64,000 nucleotides of DNA from Nocardioides sp. REDSEA-S33_B3 (GCA_001627335.1 LUPK01000015.1:27860-91859); one strand, 5' to 3'; shown: positions 30,367 to 40,183, numbered from the stretch's first letter. Translations and numbers: made by a program. Notes: generated by a model from the sequence alone, not told the origin.

Positions 30367-31502
30367 AGATCCTTGTGGCGCATAGCCGCTATTCAGGGAG
30401 TCAGCCGAGCGGTGAGAACATCGTTGTCGATGCACAGGTTGCGGTGTTGCGGACTCGGTTTGATGTTGTCACCTATACGAGCCAGACGCCTACTCGTCCT
30501 ACCTTGAGCAACCGGCTCATTGCCGCGCATTCTATGATGACAAATGGCAGCAACTCGGATATTACGGAATGCATCGCGGACGAAAAGCCCGACTTGGTTC
30601 ACGTACATAATGTCGTGCCAAATTTGGGTTTGGGGTGGCTAGATGACGTTTCAGTCCCGATTGTCGCCACTCTGCACAACTTCAGGACTATGTGCATGAA
30701 GGGAACCATGATGCTCAATGGGAAACCCTGCGCCAAGTGCCGAGCTACGTCGCTGCACGGCGTAGTCAACGGATGTTATCGAAATTCAAGAGTACAGTCG
30801 GTGCCGATGAGTGTTCATCTTAGTGGGCCTGTGGCTGATTATCTCTTGGTGCAGCGAGCAACTTGCCTTCTTGCTTTGTCCGAGCGCGCCCTACGTATGC
30901 ACGTGGAGAACGGGATTCCGCGGGCCAAGATCGAACTTCTGCCGAATTTTGGGCCGGCTAGCACGGTTGTTGACGACGCGGCATCTGGTAGTTGGATCTA
31001 CACTGGTCGACTGTCCGAGGAAAAGGGACTTCGTCGGTTGATGGAGTATTGGCCACTTGAGGCACCGCTTCAGATCGTTGGCGACGGCCCAATGCGTCGT
31101 GAGATCGAGTGGTGGAGCAGCTCGTCCGAAGCGGTCGACTACTTAGGCGTGCGCACGCATGAGGAGGTCCTTGAACTCCTGACTAGTAGTAGAGGGGTCG
31201 TCGTTCCCAGTATCTGGGCAGAGGGAGCTGTGCCACAGGTGTATCTTGAGGCGATTGCAGCTGGACTACCGGTGCTAGCACAGCAGGGAAACGCAGCTGC
31301 GGATGACATCCATGCGTCTGGCACCGGGGCTACTTACACGGACGCTGCTTCATTGAAGATGGGTCTGGATTACATCCATCGTAACCAACTTACCCTTAGG
31401 CGAGCCTCCCGTGCGCGCTATGCAGAGCGGTACACGCCGGCAAAGTGGCTTGAGAGTATTTCCGGACTGTACACAGGAGTTTTGGGAGGCGCTGGGCGGT
31501 GA
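30351..31502 (+). CDS. Glycosyltransferase family 4
   Basis: ILVAHSRYSGSQPSGENIVVDAQ...VHVHNVVPNLGLGWL...YTGRLSEEKGLRRLMEYW...VVPSIWAEGAVPQVYLEAIAAGLPV. Confidence 0.87.
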   Translation: MSPEMKILVAHSRYSGSQPSGENIVVDAQVAVLRTRFDVVTYTSQTPTRPTLSNRLIAAHSMMTNGSNSDITECIADEKPDLVHVHNVVPNLGLGWLDDVSVPIVATLHNFRTMCMKGTMMLNGKPCAKCRATSLHGVVNGCYRNSRVQSVPMSVHLSGPVADYLLVQRATCLLALSERALRMHVENGIPRAKIELLPNFGPASTVVDDAASGSWIYTGRLSEEKGLRRLMEYWPLEAPLQIVGDGPMRREIEWWSSSSEAVDYLGVRTHEEVLELLTSSRGVVVPSIWAEGAVPQVYLEAIAAGLPVLAQQGNAAADDIHASGTGATYTDAASLKMGLDYIHRNQLTLRRASRARYAERYTPAKWLESISGLYTGVLGGAGR

Positions 31503-31999
31503 ATCACCTGAAAAGTTTCACCTGCGACTGGCATGCGAACCGCGGAAATCCAAAGGCGATATTGATTTTGACGTTGTTCAGAATGGCCTCCACCGCTAGG
31601 CAACCGCGCGACTTGCCGCCTCGAGTGGCCGCCATTCCTATCGGGGTATTCTATCGCCTGTTGGTTGATTGGCTACTTGGGGCGGAAATTCCCTGGCGAC
31701 TTAGGGTTGGACCTGGCCTACGAATTCCTCACGCGAACGGAATAGTTGTCCACGACGACGCTGTGCTTGGCTCCGGGGTCACGCTGCGCCAGCAGGTGAC
31801 TATCGGGAAACGAACAGATAACGGATTGCCGCCAACTATTGGTGACGACGTTGATTTCGGGGCGGGTGTCCGAGTGCTTGGAGAGGTGCATGTTGGCGCA
31901 GGTGCCAAGTTGGCTGCTGGCGCTATTGTCCTCAGTGACGTGCCGGCGGGGGCTACGGTCGCGGGGGTCCCCGCCAAAGTGGTGTCACAGGCAGTTTAG
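31499..31999 (+). CDS. Serine acetyltransferase-like (WcaB-type) hexapeptide acetyltransferase
   Basis: DWHANRGNPKAILILTLFRMA...GPGLRIPHANGIVVHDDAVLGSGVTLRQQVTIGKR. Confidence 0.87.
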   Translation: MNHLKSFTCDWHANRGNPKAILILTLFRMASTARQPRDLPPRVAAIPIGVFYRLLVDWLLGAEIPWRLRVGPGLRIPHANGIVVHDDAVLGSGVTLRQQVTIGKRTDNGLPPTIGDDVDFGAGVRVLGEVHVGAGAKLAAGAIVLSDVPAGATVAGVPAKVVSQAV

Positions 32000-32203
32000 C
32001 CTGATATTGCATCTGTGAGAGTGAATCGCCTGTAAGTCTTCGTCGCGGCTGGCCTGGGGCTGGCTGTCAGGGTTAGCGCTGGTCCGCCGGTGCGCGATGT
32101 GACTTCTGAATCGCCTGACCCCCTCGGGGGTATCAGCCTGGGATCTGTCCAGCGGACACAGGGTGCCGGCGCCGACCCTGGCCACAACGATGGCCTGATC
32201 AGA

Positions 32204-32229
32204 CCTGACTCGTGCCACCGAGGTGTGTC
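32204..32229 (-). mobile_element. Solo terminal repeat of the IS1634-like element
   Basis: CCTGACTCGTGCCACCGAGGTGTGTC matches the reverse complement of the right end of the IS at 5962-7667 at 25 of 26 positions. Confidence 0.7.
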
Positions 32230-32230
32230 G

Positions 32231-32276
32231 CGGCGGAGTACCTGGCCTTCACCGCAAGATCGATCTTCTTCGGCAT
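32231..32276 (-). pseudogene. N-terminal stub of an IS3-type OrfA
   Basis: Minus strand reads MPKKIDLAVKARYSAA before losing similarity at the IS1634 end. Confidence 0.5.
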
Positions 32277-32490
32277 GGCTGCATCCTCCTAGACTCAAAC
32301 AGGAGCGACGTCGAAACTGGGGTGGTTCAGATACTTCCACATCGTCCGACTTGCCGGCCACTCGCTGAACCGGTCTCCCGCCGGGACCCACCGGCCACCC
32401 CCGGGCCGCCGGGCCCCGAAGGGCGACCCGCTACACCTCACGACGCATCCGGTTGACTGCCAAGCGCCTGTCTACAGGCCAGGGAGTGGC

Positions 32491-33810
32491 TCACAGAATC
32501 ATTCCCGCTCCCACCGTCACGCCCGTTGCCTCGTCAATGAGGATGAATGAGCCGGTCGTGCGATTCTTCGAGTAGGAGTCGCAGAGGAGGGGGACGGTCG
32601 TGCGCAGTTGGACTCGCCCGATCTCATTAACTGCGAGTTCGTGGGTGTCCTGGTCGCGGTGAAGTGTGTTGACATCCAATCGGTACTGAATGTCCTTCAC
32701 CAGTGCGCGAGCGAGCCGCGTGGTGTGCTTGATGGCCAACTTCTGCCTCGGTTTGAGCGGAGCAGTAGTCATCCAGCACACCATGGCGTCAAGGTCTTGC
32801 GTAGGCTGTGGTGCATTCTTGACGCGGGCGATCATGTCCCCACGAGAGACGTCCACGTCATCGGCCAGGCTGATGGTGACGCTCATGGGGGGAAATGCCT
32901 CGGGCACCTCCTGGTGGAAGAGATCGATCTTGGAGATAGTCGAGGTCATCCCACTAGGAAGTACGACGACCTCGTCGCCTGGCTTGAGTACGCCCCCGGC
33001 CACCTGGCCGGCGTACCCACGGTAGTCGTGGAATTCGTCCGACTTGGGACGCACCACGTACTGGACAGGGAAACGTGCGTCAATCAGATCGCGATCCGAG
33101 GCAACGTGGACGTGCTCGAGATGGTGCATCAGCGTGGGGCCGGAGTACCACGGCATGTTCTCGCTGCGGTTGACCACGTTGTCACCCTGGAGCGCCGAGA
33201 TCGGAATGACCTCGAGGTCGGGGATCGATAGCTTGGTCGCGAACTGGGTGAACTCGTCGTGGATCTTCTCGTAGATTTTCTCGTCGAAGTCAACGAGGTC
33301 CATCTTGTTGATGGCGAGCACCAGGTGGGGGACGCGCAGCAGCGAGAGGATCACCGCGTGCCGGCGCGACTGCTCGGTCAGGCCCTGACGGGCGTCGACG
33401 AGCACGAGACCCAGGTCGGCCGTAGAGGCGCCGGTCACCATGTTACGGGTGTACTGCACGTGACCCGGGGTGTCGGCGATGATGAACTTGCGGTTCGGCG
33501 TCGCGAAGTAGCGGTAGGCCACGTCGATGGTGATGCCCTGCTCGCGCTCGGAGCGCAGACCGTCGGTCAGCAGGGCCAGGTCGGTGTAATCGTAGCCCTT
33601 GCCCTTCGAGGTCGCCTCGACGGCCTCGAGTTGGTCCTCGAAGATCGACTTCGAGTCCAGCAACAGGCGTCCGATGAGCGTGGACTTGCCGTCGTCGACC
33701 GAGCCGGCTGTCGCGAAGCGCAGCAGGTCCATGTTCGTGGTGACGTTCTCGACGGCCTGCTCGCCGGCGGTGGGCGTCTCGACAGGCTCGACGTGCGAAT
33801 TGGTGGCCAT
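32491..33810 (-). CDS. cysN: Sulfate adenylyltransferase subunit 1 (GTPase)
   Basis: LLRFATAGSVDDGKSTLIGRLLLDSK...LRSEREQGITIDVAYRYF...IADTPGHVQYTRNMVTGAS. Confidence 0.95.
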   Translation of the reverse strand: MATNSHVEPVETPTAGEQAVENVTTNMDLLRFATAGSVDDGKSTLIGRLLLDSKSIFEDQLEAVEATSKGKGYDYTDLALLTDGLRSEREQGITIDVAYRYFATPNRKFIIADTPGHVQYTRNMVTGASTADLGLVLVDARQGLTEQSRRHAVILSLLRVPHLVLAINKMDLVDFDEKIYEKIHDEFTQFATKLSIPDLEVIPISALQGDNVVNRSENMPWYSGPTLMHHLEHVHVASDRDLIDARFPVQYVVRPKSDEFHDYRGYAGQVAGGVLKPGDEVVVLPSGMTSTISKIDLFHQEVPEAFPPMSVTISLADDVDVSRGDMIARVKNAPQPTQDLDAMVCWMTTAPLKPRQKLAIKHTTRLARALVKDIQYRLDVNTLHRDQDTHELAVNEIGRVQLRTTVPLLCDSYSKNRTTGSFILIDEATGVTVGAGMIL

Positions 33811-34724
33811 CAGAAGTAGCCCTCCTTCTTGCGGTCTTCCATGGCGGCCTCAGAGAACTTGTCGTCACCGCGAGTGGCGCCGCGCTCGGTGACGCGGGCG
33901 ACGGCGATCTCCTCGATGATCTCCTCCACCGTGCTGGCGGTGGACTCCACGCAGCCGGTCAGGGTGATGTCGCCGCAGGTGCGGAAACGGACGGTGCGCT
34001 CCTCGGCGACCTCGCCGTCTTTGCACGGGTTGAGCGGCGTCTCGGTCATGAGCATCCCACCGCGCTCGAAGACCCGACGCTGGTGGGCGAAGTAGATCGA
34101 GGGGATCTCGATGCCCTCGCGGGCGATGTAGGACCACACGTCGAGCTCGGTCCAGTTCGAGATCGGGAAGATCCGCATGTGCTCGCCCTCGTGGAGGCGG
34201 CCGTTGTAGAGACTCCACAGCTCCGGCCGCTGATTCTTCGGGTCCCACTGGCCGAACTCGTCGCGGTGGGAGTAGACACGCTCCTTGGCGCGGGCCTTCT
34301 CCTCATCGCGGCGCCCGCCGCCGAACGCGGCGGTGAAGCCATTCTCCTCGATGACGTTGAGGAGGGTGCCGATCTGCAGACGGTTGCGCGAGGTCTTGCC
34401 GTCGTCGACGACCACGCCGTTGGCGATCGCGTCGTCGATGCTGGCGACCACGATGTTGACGCCCAGGCGGTTGACCCAGTTGTCACGGGTCTGGAGCACC
34501 TCGGGGAAGTCCAGGCCGGTGTCGACCTGCAGCATCGGGAAGGGGATCTTCGCCGGGTAGAAGGCCTTCTCGGCCAGTCGGAGCATCACGATGGAGTCCT
34601 TGCCGCCGCTGAACATCAGCACCGGCTTCTCGAACTCCGCCGCGACCTCGCGGAAGATGTGGATCGACTCCGCTTCCAGCTGGTCGAGTTGACTCAGCCG
34701 GTAGTCGGCGTGGGTGTCGGGCAT
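33810..34724 (-). CDS. cysD: Sulfate adenylyltransferase subunit 2
   Basis: LDQLEAESIHIFREVAAEFEKPVLMFSGGKDSIVMLRLA...AFGGGRRDEEKARAKERV. Confidence 0.96.
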   Translation of the reverse strand: MPDTHADYRLSQLDQLEAESIHIFREVAAEFEKPVLMFSGGKDSIVMLRLAEKAFYPAKIPFPMLQVDTGLDFPEVLQTRDNWVNRLGVNIVVASIDDAIANGVVVDDGKTSRNRLQIGTLLNVIEENGFTAAFGGGRRDEEKARAKERVYSHRDEFGQWDPKNQRPELWSLYNGRLHEGEHMRIFPISNWTELDVWSYIAREGIEIPSIYFAHQRRVFERGGMLMTETPLNPCKDGEVAEERTVRFRTCGDITLTGCVESTASTVEEIIEEIAVARVTERGATRGDDKFSEAAMEDRKKEGYF

Positions 34725-34922
34725 GCGAAACAGACCTCTCCTGTGGGAAGCAGGCCTCATCGTAGCCATGAGCATCCATCGTGAGACATCACCGAGCGCT
34801 GGACAGCCGCCAGCGTGCCGTGCGCCACGATCACATACGTCTCAGATGTCGTGCGCGTTGCGCACCGGTGACGATCCCGTGCGAGGTCTGTAAGTCGGCT
34901 CGGGTCGCCCTAGAGTGCCAGG

Positions 34923-36089
34923 GTGAAGATCGCAGTCGCCGGACTCGGGTACGTAGGGCTCTCCAACGCTGTCGTCCTAGCCCAGCACCACCAGGTGTGG
35001 GCTGTGGACCTCGACGAGACCCGGGTGGAGATGGTGAACCGGGGTGAGTCCCCGCTAGTGGACCCCGAGCTCACCGACTACCTCGCCCGTGGCTCACTCG
35101 ACCTGACCGCCACCACGGACTCGCACGCGGCCTACGCCGGAGCCAAGTTCGTCGTCGTTGCCACGCCCACCGACTACGACCCCGAGAGCAACTACTTCGA
35201 CACCACCTCGGTGGAGTCGGTCATCAAGACCGTTCGCCAGGTGAATCCCACGGCGGTGATCATCATCAAGTCCACGGTCCCGGTGGGCTTCACCGCACGG
35301 ATGCGGGGAGAGCACCTAGGGGCCCACATCGTCTTCAGCCCCGAGTTCCTCCGCGAAGGTCGCGCGCTCTACGACAACCTGCACCCCTCGCGCATCGTGG
35401 TGGGCGATCGAACCGAGGACGGCCGCGCCTTCGCGCACCTCATGCTGGAGGGGGCGATCGAGAAGGACGTGCCCGTCCTGCTCACCGACTCCGCCGAGGC
35501 AGAGGCGATCAAGCTATTCGCCAACACCTACCTTGCGCTGCGGGTCGCCTACTTCAACGAACTTGACACCTACGCGGCCCGGCACGGTCTGTCGACGGCG
35601 CAGATCATCGAGGGTGTCGGGCTCGACCCCCGCATCGGTTCCCACTACAACAACCCGAGCTTCGGCTACGGCGGCTACTGCCTACCCAAGGACACCCGCC
35701 AGCTTCAGGCCAACTACCAGGACGTACCGCAGAACCTCATCAGCGCCATCGTCTCGGCCAACACGACCCGCAAGGACTTCGTCGCCGACGACATCCTCAG
35801 GCGCCAGCCACGTACGGTCGGCGTCTACCGACTGGTGATGAAGGAAGGGTCTGACAACTTCCGGATGTCCTCCATCCAGGGCGTGATGAAGCGGATCAAG
35901 GCCAAGGGCGTCGAGGTCGTCATCTACGAGCCGACGCTCGAGGACGACCTGTTCTTCAACTCCGAGGTCGTGCGCGACCTCGACGAGTTCAAGAAGCGCA
36001 GCGACGTGATCATCGCCAACCGGCGCGCCGAGGAGCTCGACGACGTCGAGGACCGCGTCTACACCAGGGACATCTACGGGCGGGACTGA
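34923..36089 (+). CDS. UDP-glucose/GDP-mannose family nucleotide-sugar dehydrogenase
   Basis: [23 protein letters not shown]...[11 protein letters not shown]...[12 protein letters not shown]...[20 protein letters not shown]. Confidence 0.92.
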   Translation: MKIAVAGLGYVGLSNAVVLAQHHQVWAVDLDETRVEMVNRGESPLVDPELTDYLARGSLDLTATTDSHAAYAGAKFVVVATPTDYDPESNYFDTTSVESVIKTVRQVNPTAVIIIKSTVPVGFTARMRGEHLGAHIVFSPEFLREGRALYDNLHPSRIVVGDRTEDGRAFAHLMLEGAIEKDVPVLLTDSAEAEAIKLFANTYLALRVAYFNELDTYAARHGLSTAQIIEGVGLDPRIGSHYNNPSFGYGGYCLPKDTRQLQANYQDVPQNLISAIVSANTTRKDFVADDILRRQPRTVGVYRLVMKEGSDNFRMSSIQGVMKRIKAKGVEVVIYEPTLEDDLFFNSEVVRDLDEFKKRSDVIIANRRAEELDDVEDRVYTRDIYGRD

Positions 36090-36103
36090 TCCGTAGGGCG
36101 AGG

Positions 36104-36145
36104 GGGTCTCGACGCCCGCTCGCTGGCACTCGCTGCTCGACCACC
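36104..36145. repeat. Dispersed palindromic repeat between ugd and the gmd pseudogene
   Basis: GGTCTCGACGCCCGCTCGCTGGCACTCGCTGCTCGACCACC. Confidence 0.85.
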
Positions 36146-36213
36146 TCAGCGCGGATGAGACGGCGCTCACCCATGCCTGGGACACGACTGGTTTGATGTC
36201 CTGAACCCCGATC

Positions 36214-37271
36214 GTGGAGGCAGGACACGTGGTTCCCAGCAGCACCGACCGGCGCAGGCGCGCACTCATCACCGGCATCACCGGCCAGGACGGTTCGTAC
36301 CTCGCCGAGCTGCTGCTCGGCAAGGGCTACGAGGTGCACGGTCTGATGCGCCGCTCCTCGTCGTTCAATACCTCGCGCATCGACCACCTCTACCAGGACG
36401 CCCACGACCCCGATGCGCGGCTGTTCCTCCACCACGGCGACATCACCGACACCAGCCGACTGACCAGCCTGATCCAGTTCGTGCAGCCCGATGAGGTCTA
36501 CAATCTCGCGGCCCAGTCGCACGTGCGAGTCTCCTTCACCGAGCCCGAGCACACGACTCAGGTCACGGCGATCGGCGCGGCACGCATCCTGGAGGCGCTG
36601 CGCCTCTCCGAGGTGCCCGCACGCTTCTACCAGGCCTCGAGCTCCGAGATGTTCGGCGCCACGCCGCCTCCGCAGCGGGAGGACACCGCACTGCACCCGC
36701 GCTCGCCGTACGGCGTGTCGAAGGTCTTCGCCCACTGGATGACGAAGAACTATCGCGAGGGCTTCGGCATGCACGCGGTGAGCGGCATCCTCTTCAACCA
36801 CGAGTCACCTCGCCGGGGTGTGACCTTCCTGACCCGCAAGGTCACCCGCGCCGTGGCCCGCATCAAGGCCGGGATCGAGTCGGAGCTCTGGCTGGGCAAC
36901 CCGACTGGGGCTACGCCCCGGAGTACGTCGAGGGCATGTGGCGGATGATGCAGGCCGACTCCCCCGATGACTACGTACTGTCCACCGGCACCGCCTGTTC
37001 GGTGCGCGACTTCGTCGAGGCCTCGTTCACCCACGTCGGCCTGGACTGGGAGAAGCACGTCCGGTTCGACGAGCGCTACCTGCGCCCCACCGAGGTCGAC
37101 GAGCTGATCGGTGACGCGAGCAAAGCCGCGCACGACCTCGGATGGAAGGCCACGGTCACTGCGCTGGACCTCGCCCGGCTGATGGTCGACGCCGACATCG
37201 CCGCGCTCGAGCACGGCGCCGGGTGGATCGACCGGCCCCAACTAGCCGACTGGCCGGTCCTGCCCTTTTGA
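36214..37271 (+). pseudogene. Second GDP-mannose 4,6-dehydratase, frameshifted at ~36900
   Basis: 36214-36948 and 36936-37271 are the two halves of Gmd in different frames; 13 nt missing relative to the intact gmd. Confidence 0.85.
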
Positions 37272-38276
37272 GTCGCCGGACGGCGTGGTGCGCCGGCCGG
37301 CATAGTTCCAGGTGTCGAGCTCGCTCACCGTCGGCGCACCCATGAAGGGTAGCCCCTGCTCCTTGCGCAGGAAGCCCCAGATGATCGGCAGCAGCAAGAG
37401 CACCACCAGTCCGACGACGGCGATTAGCACCGGGTGGGTCTCCTCGCGCCCGAGAGGTGCCCAGCCCGCCTTGTCCAGCAGCGCGACCCCGGACATCGTC
37501 AACACCACAACGATGCCTCGGCGGATGTAGGACTGCGGCACGCGGGGGGCGATCTTCGCACCCAGCAGCGTGCCCGGCACCGAGCCGAGGATCAGGGGGA
37601 TCGCGATACCCCAGTCAAGACCGTGAATGGCAATGTTCGCGACCGCAGCGGCCAGCACCAGCGGAACGGCCTGCACCAGGTCGGTGCCGACCAGCTTCAC
37701 CGCCGAGAGCCCCGGGTAGAGCATCAGCAGGGCGATCATGATGACTGAGCCCGATCCCACGCTCGTGACGCCCACCAACAAGCCACCCAGCATGCCGACC
37801 AGCAGCGTGGGGATCGGCCGCACCGGCGGGTTCGGGTCGCCCGGGTCGCCTCCGGAGCGGACGCGGCGCAGGTTGATGTAGAGCCGCAGCGCATAGGTTG
37901 CCGCCGCGAACAGCAGCGCGAACCCGATGCTCAGCTTGAGCACCCGGTCGAGCTCCTCGGCATCGGTGGTGAACGCCTTGACGGCGTACGGGCCGACGAA
38001 CGCCATGGGGACCGAGCCGATGATCAACCACATCGCGAGCTTGAGGTTGGGCGAGCCCTCCTTGGCGTGCACGGCCGCGCCGCCGGTCTTGTAGACCGCA
38101 GCGGCGGTCAGGTCCGCCGTCACCACGGTTGCGGCTTCGCCCCCACCGACGCCGAGGAAAATCAAGGCCGGCGTCATCAGGGCGCCTCCGCCCATGCCGG
38201 TGAGGCCGACGACGACCCCGACGACGAATCCGGCGACCGCGATCGACAGGGCGGTGAGGGTGAGGATGTCGGTCAC
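37242..38276 (-). CDS. TSUP family (TauE/SafE) transporter
   Basis: VVGVVVGLTGMGGGALMTPALIFLGVG...LLVGVTSVGSGSVIMIALLMLYPGLSAVKLVGTDLVQAVPL. Confidence 0.9.
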   Translation of the reverse strand: MTDILTLTALSIAVAGFVVGVVVGLTGMGGGALMTPALIFLGVGGGEAATVVTADLTAAAVYKTGGAAVHAKEGSPNLKLAMWLIIGSVPMAFVGPYAVKAFTTDAEELDRVLKLSIGFALLFAAATYALRLYINLRRVRSGGDPGDPNPPVRPIPTLLVGMLGGLLVGVTSVGSGSVIMIALLMLYPGLSAVKLVGTDLVQAVPLVLAAAVANIAIHGLDWGIAIPLILGSVPGTLLGAKIAPRVPQSYIRRGIVVVLTMSGVALLDKAGWAPLGREETHPVLIAVVGLVVLLLLPIIWGFLRKEQGLPFMGAPTVSELDTWNYAGRRTTPSGDSKGQDRPVG

Positions 38277-40183
38277 ACGGACACCTTGGGGGCGAGGGCG
38301 GCCAGGGCCGCGCGGAGGAGGGACTCGATGTGGGCCGCGGCGCGCTCGCACGCCTCCGGGCCACGGCGGTAGGGGTCAGCCACGTCCAGGTCGGGGGACG
38401 CCGTCGCGCGGTGTGCGCCGACCGCTGCGAGGAGCTCGAGGCCGTGGAGGCCCTCTTGCCCGGCGAGGGAGTCGACGAACTGACCGAGGGTGAAGACCTT
38501 GCGGAAGAGCGCCGGGTGGTCGTCGAGGATGAACTGGCGGTGGTCGGCCTCTGCCGTCAGCACCACGTCGGCCCAGTCGAGCTCGGCCTTCGTCAGGGGG
38601 CGGCTGCGGAAGTCCTGCTCCCCGGTGACACCACGAGGCTCAAGGGTGACCGCCATCTCGGGGTTCATCGGGTGGTCGCTGAAGCCGTGAGTGCCGGCCG
38701 ATCGGAACTCGATCGCCGCGTCGCCGGCCAGGTGGCGGGCGGTGAGCTCCATGAAGGGGCTGCGGCAGATGTTGGCGGTGCAGACGAAGAGGACCTTGAG
38801 GGGTTCGTCCGGAGCCTGGGTGGTCTCGGGGGCCTCGGTTCCGAGACGGCGCTGGCGCGCCTCCTCAACCGGTGGCTTGTCGGTGGTCTCGACGCCCGCT
38901 CCTCGCTGGCGCTCGTCGCTGCTCGACCACCTGTCAGGGGTGCTGAGCGGGAGGTCGAGGTAGCCGGCTTCCTGGAGCGCCACGATCACGTCGTCGAGGG
39001 CGTCGGGGATGGTGCGGCCGGTGGTGTCGACGCGGACGTCGGCGTCTCCCGGGACCTCGTAGGGGCTGGAGATGCCGGTGAACTCCGGGATCTCACCCGC
39101 GCGGGCCTTCGCATAGAGCCCCTTGCGGTCGCGGCGCTCGCACTCCTCCAGGGGGGTCGCAACGTGGACGAGGAAGAACGCACCTCCAGCATCCTCGACC
39201 ATCGCGCGGACCTGCTGCCGCGTCTCGTCGAACGGGGCGATCGGGCTGACGACCGCCAGGCCGCCGTGACGGCTGATCTCGGCCGCGACCCAGCCGATCC
39301 GGCGGATGTTGGTCTCGCGGTCGGCCTTGGAAAAGGTCAGGCCGGCCGACAGGTTGCGGCGGACCACGTCGCCGTCGAGGCTGGTGATGGTGCGTCCGCC
39401 CTGCTCGAGAATCTTGTCCATCAGCGCGCGCGCCAGGGTCGACTTGCCGCTGCCGGAGAGACCGGTGAAGAACAGGACGAGCCCCTGCTCGTCGGGCGCC
39501 GGACGGTCTGCGGCCACCACAGGGGCGGCCACCTCGGCGTAGTCACCCTCGGGGTCGTCGGCCAGCGCCACGACAGGGTCGTCGCCGGCGTACGTACCCA
39601 GCACCTGCACGCCGAGAGCGTGGTCGGTGTTTGGGTCTTCGTGCGCGGCCAGCGGGACCGCGACGACCGCGGCTTCAGGCAGGGTCTGCGCCACCAGGCG
39701 GGTGGCGCGGATGAGGGCCACGGGCGAAAGGTCCGGGGTGCCGGTGCCGACCAGCGCCACCAGCACGACGGCCCCGAGGCCGCGTACCTGCTCGGCCTGG
39801 GTCTCGGTCAGGGCGTCGGTGACGGGGACCCAGGTGCGACCGGCGTACTGCTCCCGGGCCTGGGCGGGGGTGAGGTAGAGCTCGCGGAACGGGCCGTACT
39901 GCGCGTGGGTGAGCGCGTCCACGCTGCCGCCGGGCACGGTCACGCGGGCGAGAGGGAGACCCTCAGGGTCGACCAGCTCCACGCCGCCCGCGGTGACGGC
40001 GGCTGCGTACACGTCCTCCGGAAGAACAAGCGAGATGAGGCTCTCGAGGCTCGCTTCGCTCGCACCTCGACCACCGGCGGCGCGCACCGAGAACGAGGTG
40101 AGGGGGGCGAGGGCACCGGTCGCGAGGAGCTCGAGGTCGTCGAGCTCGCGCGGAGTCGGACAGAACTGCGGGAGGGCACTCAC
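38273..40183 (-). CDS. ATP-sulfurylase-like N-terminus + adenylyl-sulfate kinase (CysC) + low-molecular-weight protein-tyrosine-phosphatase fusion
   Basis: LELLATGALAPLTSF; FFTGLSGSGKSTLARAL...SLDGDVVRRNLSAGLTFSKADRETNIRRIGWVA; VLFVCTANICRSPFMELTARHL and DVADPYRRG. Confidence 0.9.
   Translation of the reverse strand: MSALPQFCPTPRELDDLELLATGALAPLTSFSVRAAGGRGASEASLESLISLVLPEDVYAAAVTAGGVELVDPEGLPLARVTVPGGSVDALTHAQYGPFRELYLTPAQAREQYAGRTWVPVTDALTETQAEQVRGLGAVVLVALVGTGTPDLSPVALIRATRLVAQTLPEAAVVAVPLAAHEDPNTDHALGVQVLGTYAGDDPVVALADDPEGDYAEVAAPVVAADRPAPDEQGLVLFFTGLSGSGKSTLARALMDKILEQGGRTITSLDGDVVRRNLSAGLTFSKADRETNIRRIGWVAAEISRHGGLAVVSPIAPFDETRQQVRAMVEDAGGAFFLVHVATPLEECERRDRKGLYAKARAGEIPEFTGISSPYEVPGDADVRVDTTGRTIPDALDDVIVALQEAGYLDLPLSTPDRWSSSDERQRGAGVETTDKPPVEEARQRRLGTEAPETTQAPDEPLKVLFVCTANICRSPFMELTARHLAGDAAIEFRSAGTHGFSDHPMNPEMAVTLEPRGVTGEQDFRSRPLTKAELDWADVVLTAEADHRQFILDDHPALFRKVFTLGQFVDSLAGQEGLHGLELLAAVGAHRATASPDLDVADPYRRGPEACERAAAHIESLLRAALAALAPKVSV
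38837..38931. repeat. Two dispersed palindromic repeats inside the CysC-PTP linker (38837-38870, 38882-38931)
   Basis: GGTTCCGAGACGGCGCTGGCGCGCCTCCTCAACC; GGTGGTCTCGACGCCCGCTCCTCGCTGGCGCTCGTCGCTGCTCGACCACC. Confidence 0.9.
40039..40072. repeat. Dispersed repeat (short subtype) in the 5' part of the CysC-PTP ORF
   Basis: GGCTCTCGAGGCTCGCTTCGCTCGCACCTCGACC. Confidence 0.75.

Noticed and set aside
34781-35047. Cys-containing 88-aa ORF upstream of ugd as a leader peptide
   Set aside because: It runs into the ugd coding region out of frame, has no clear RBS and arginine-rich ghost composition.
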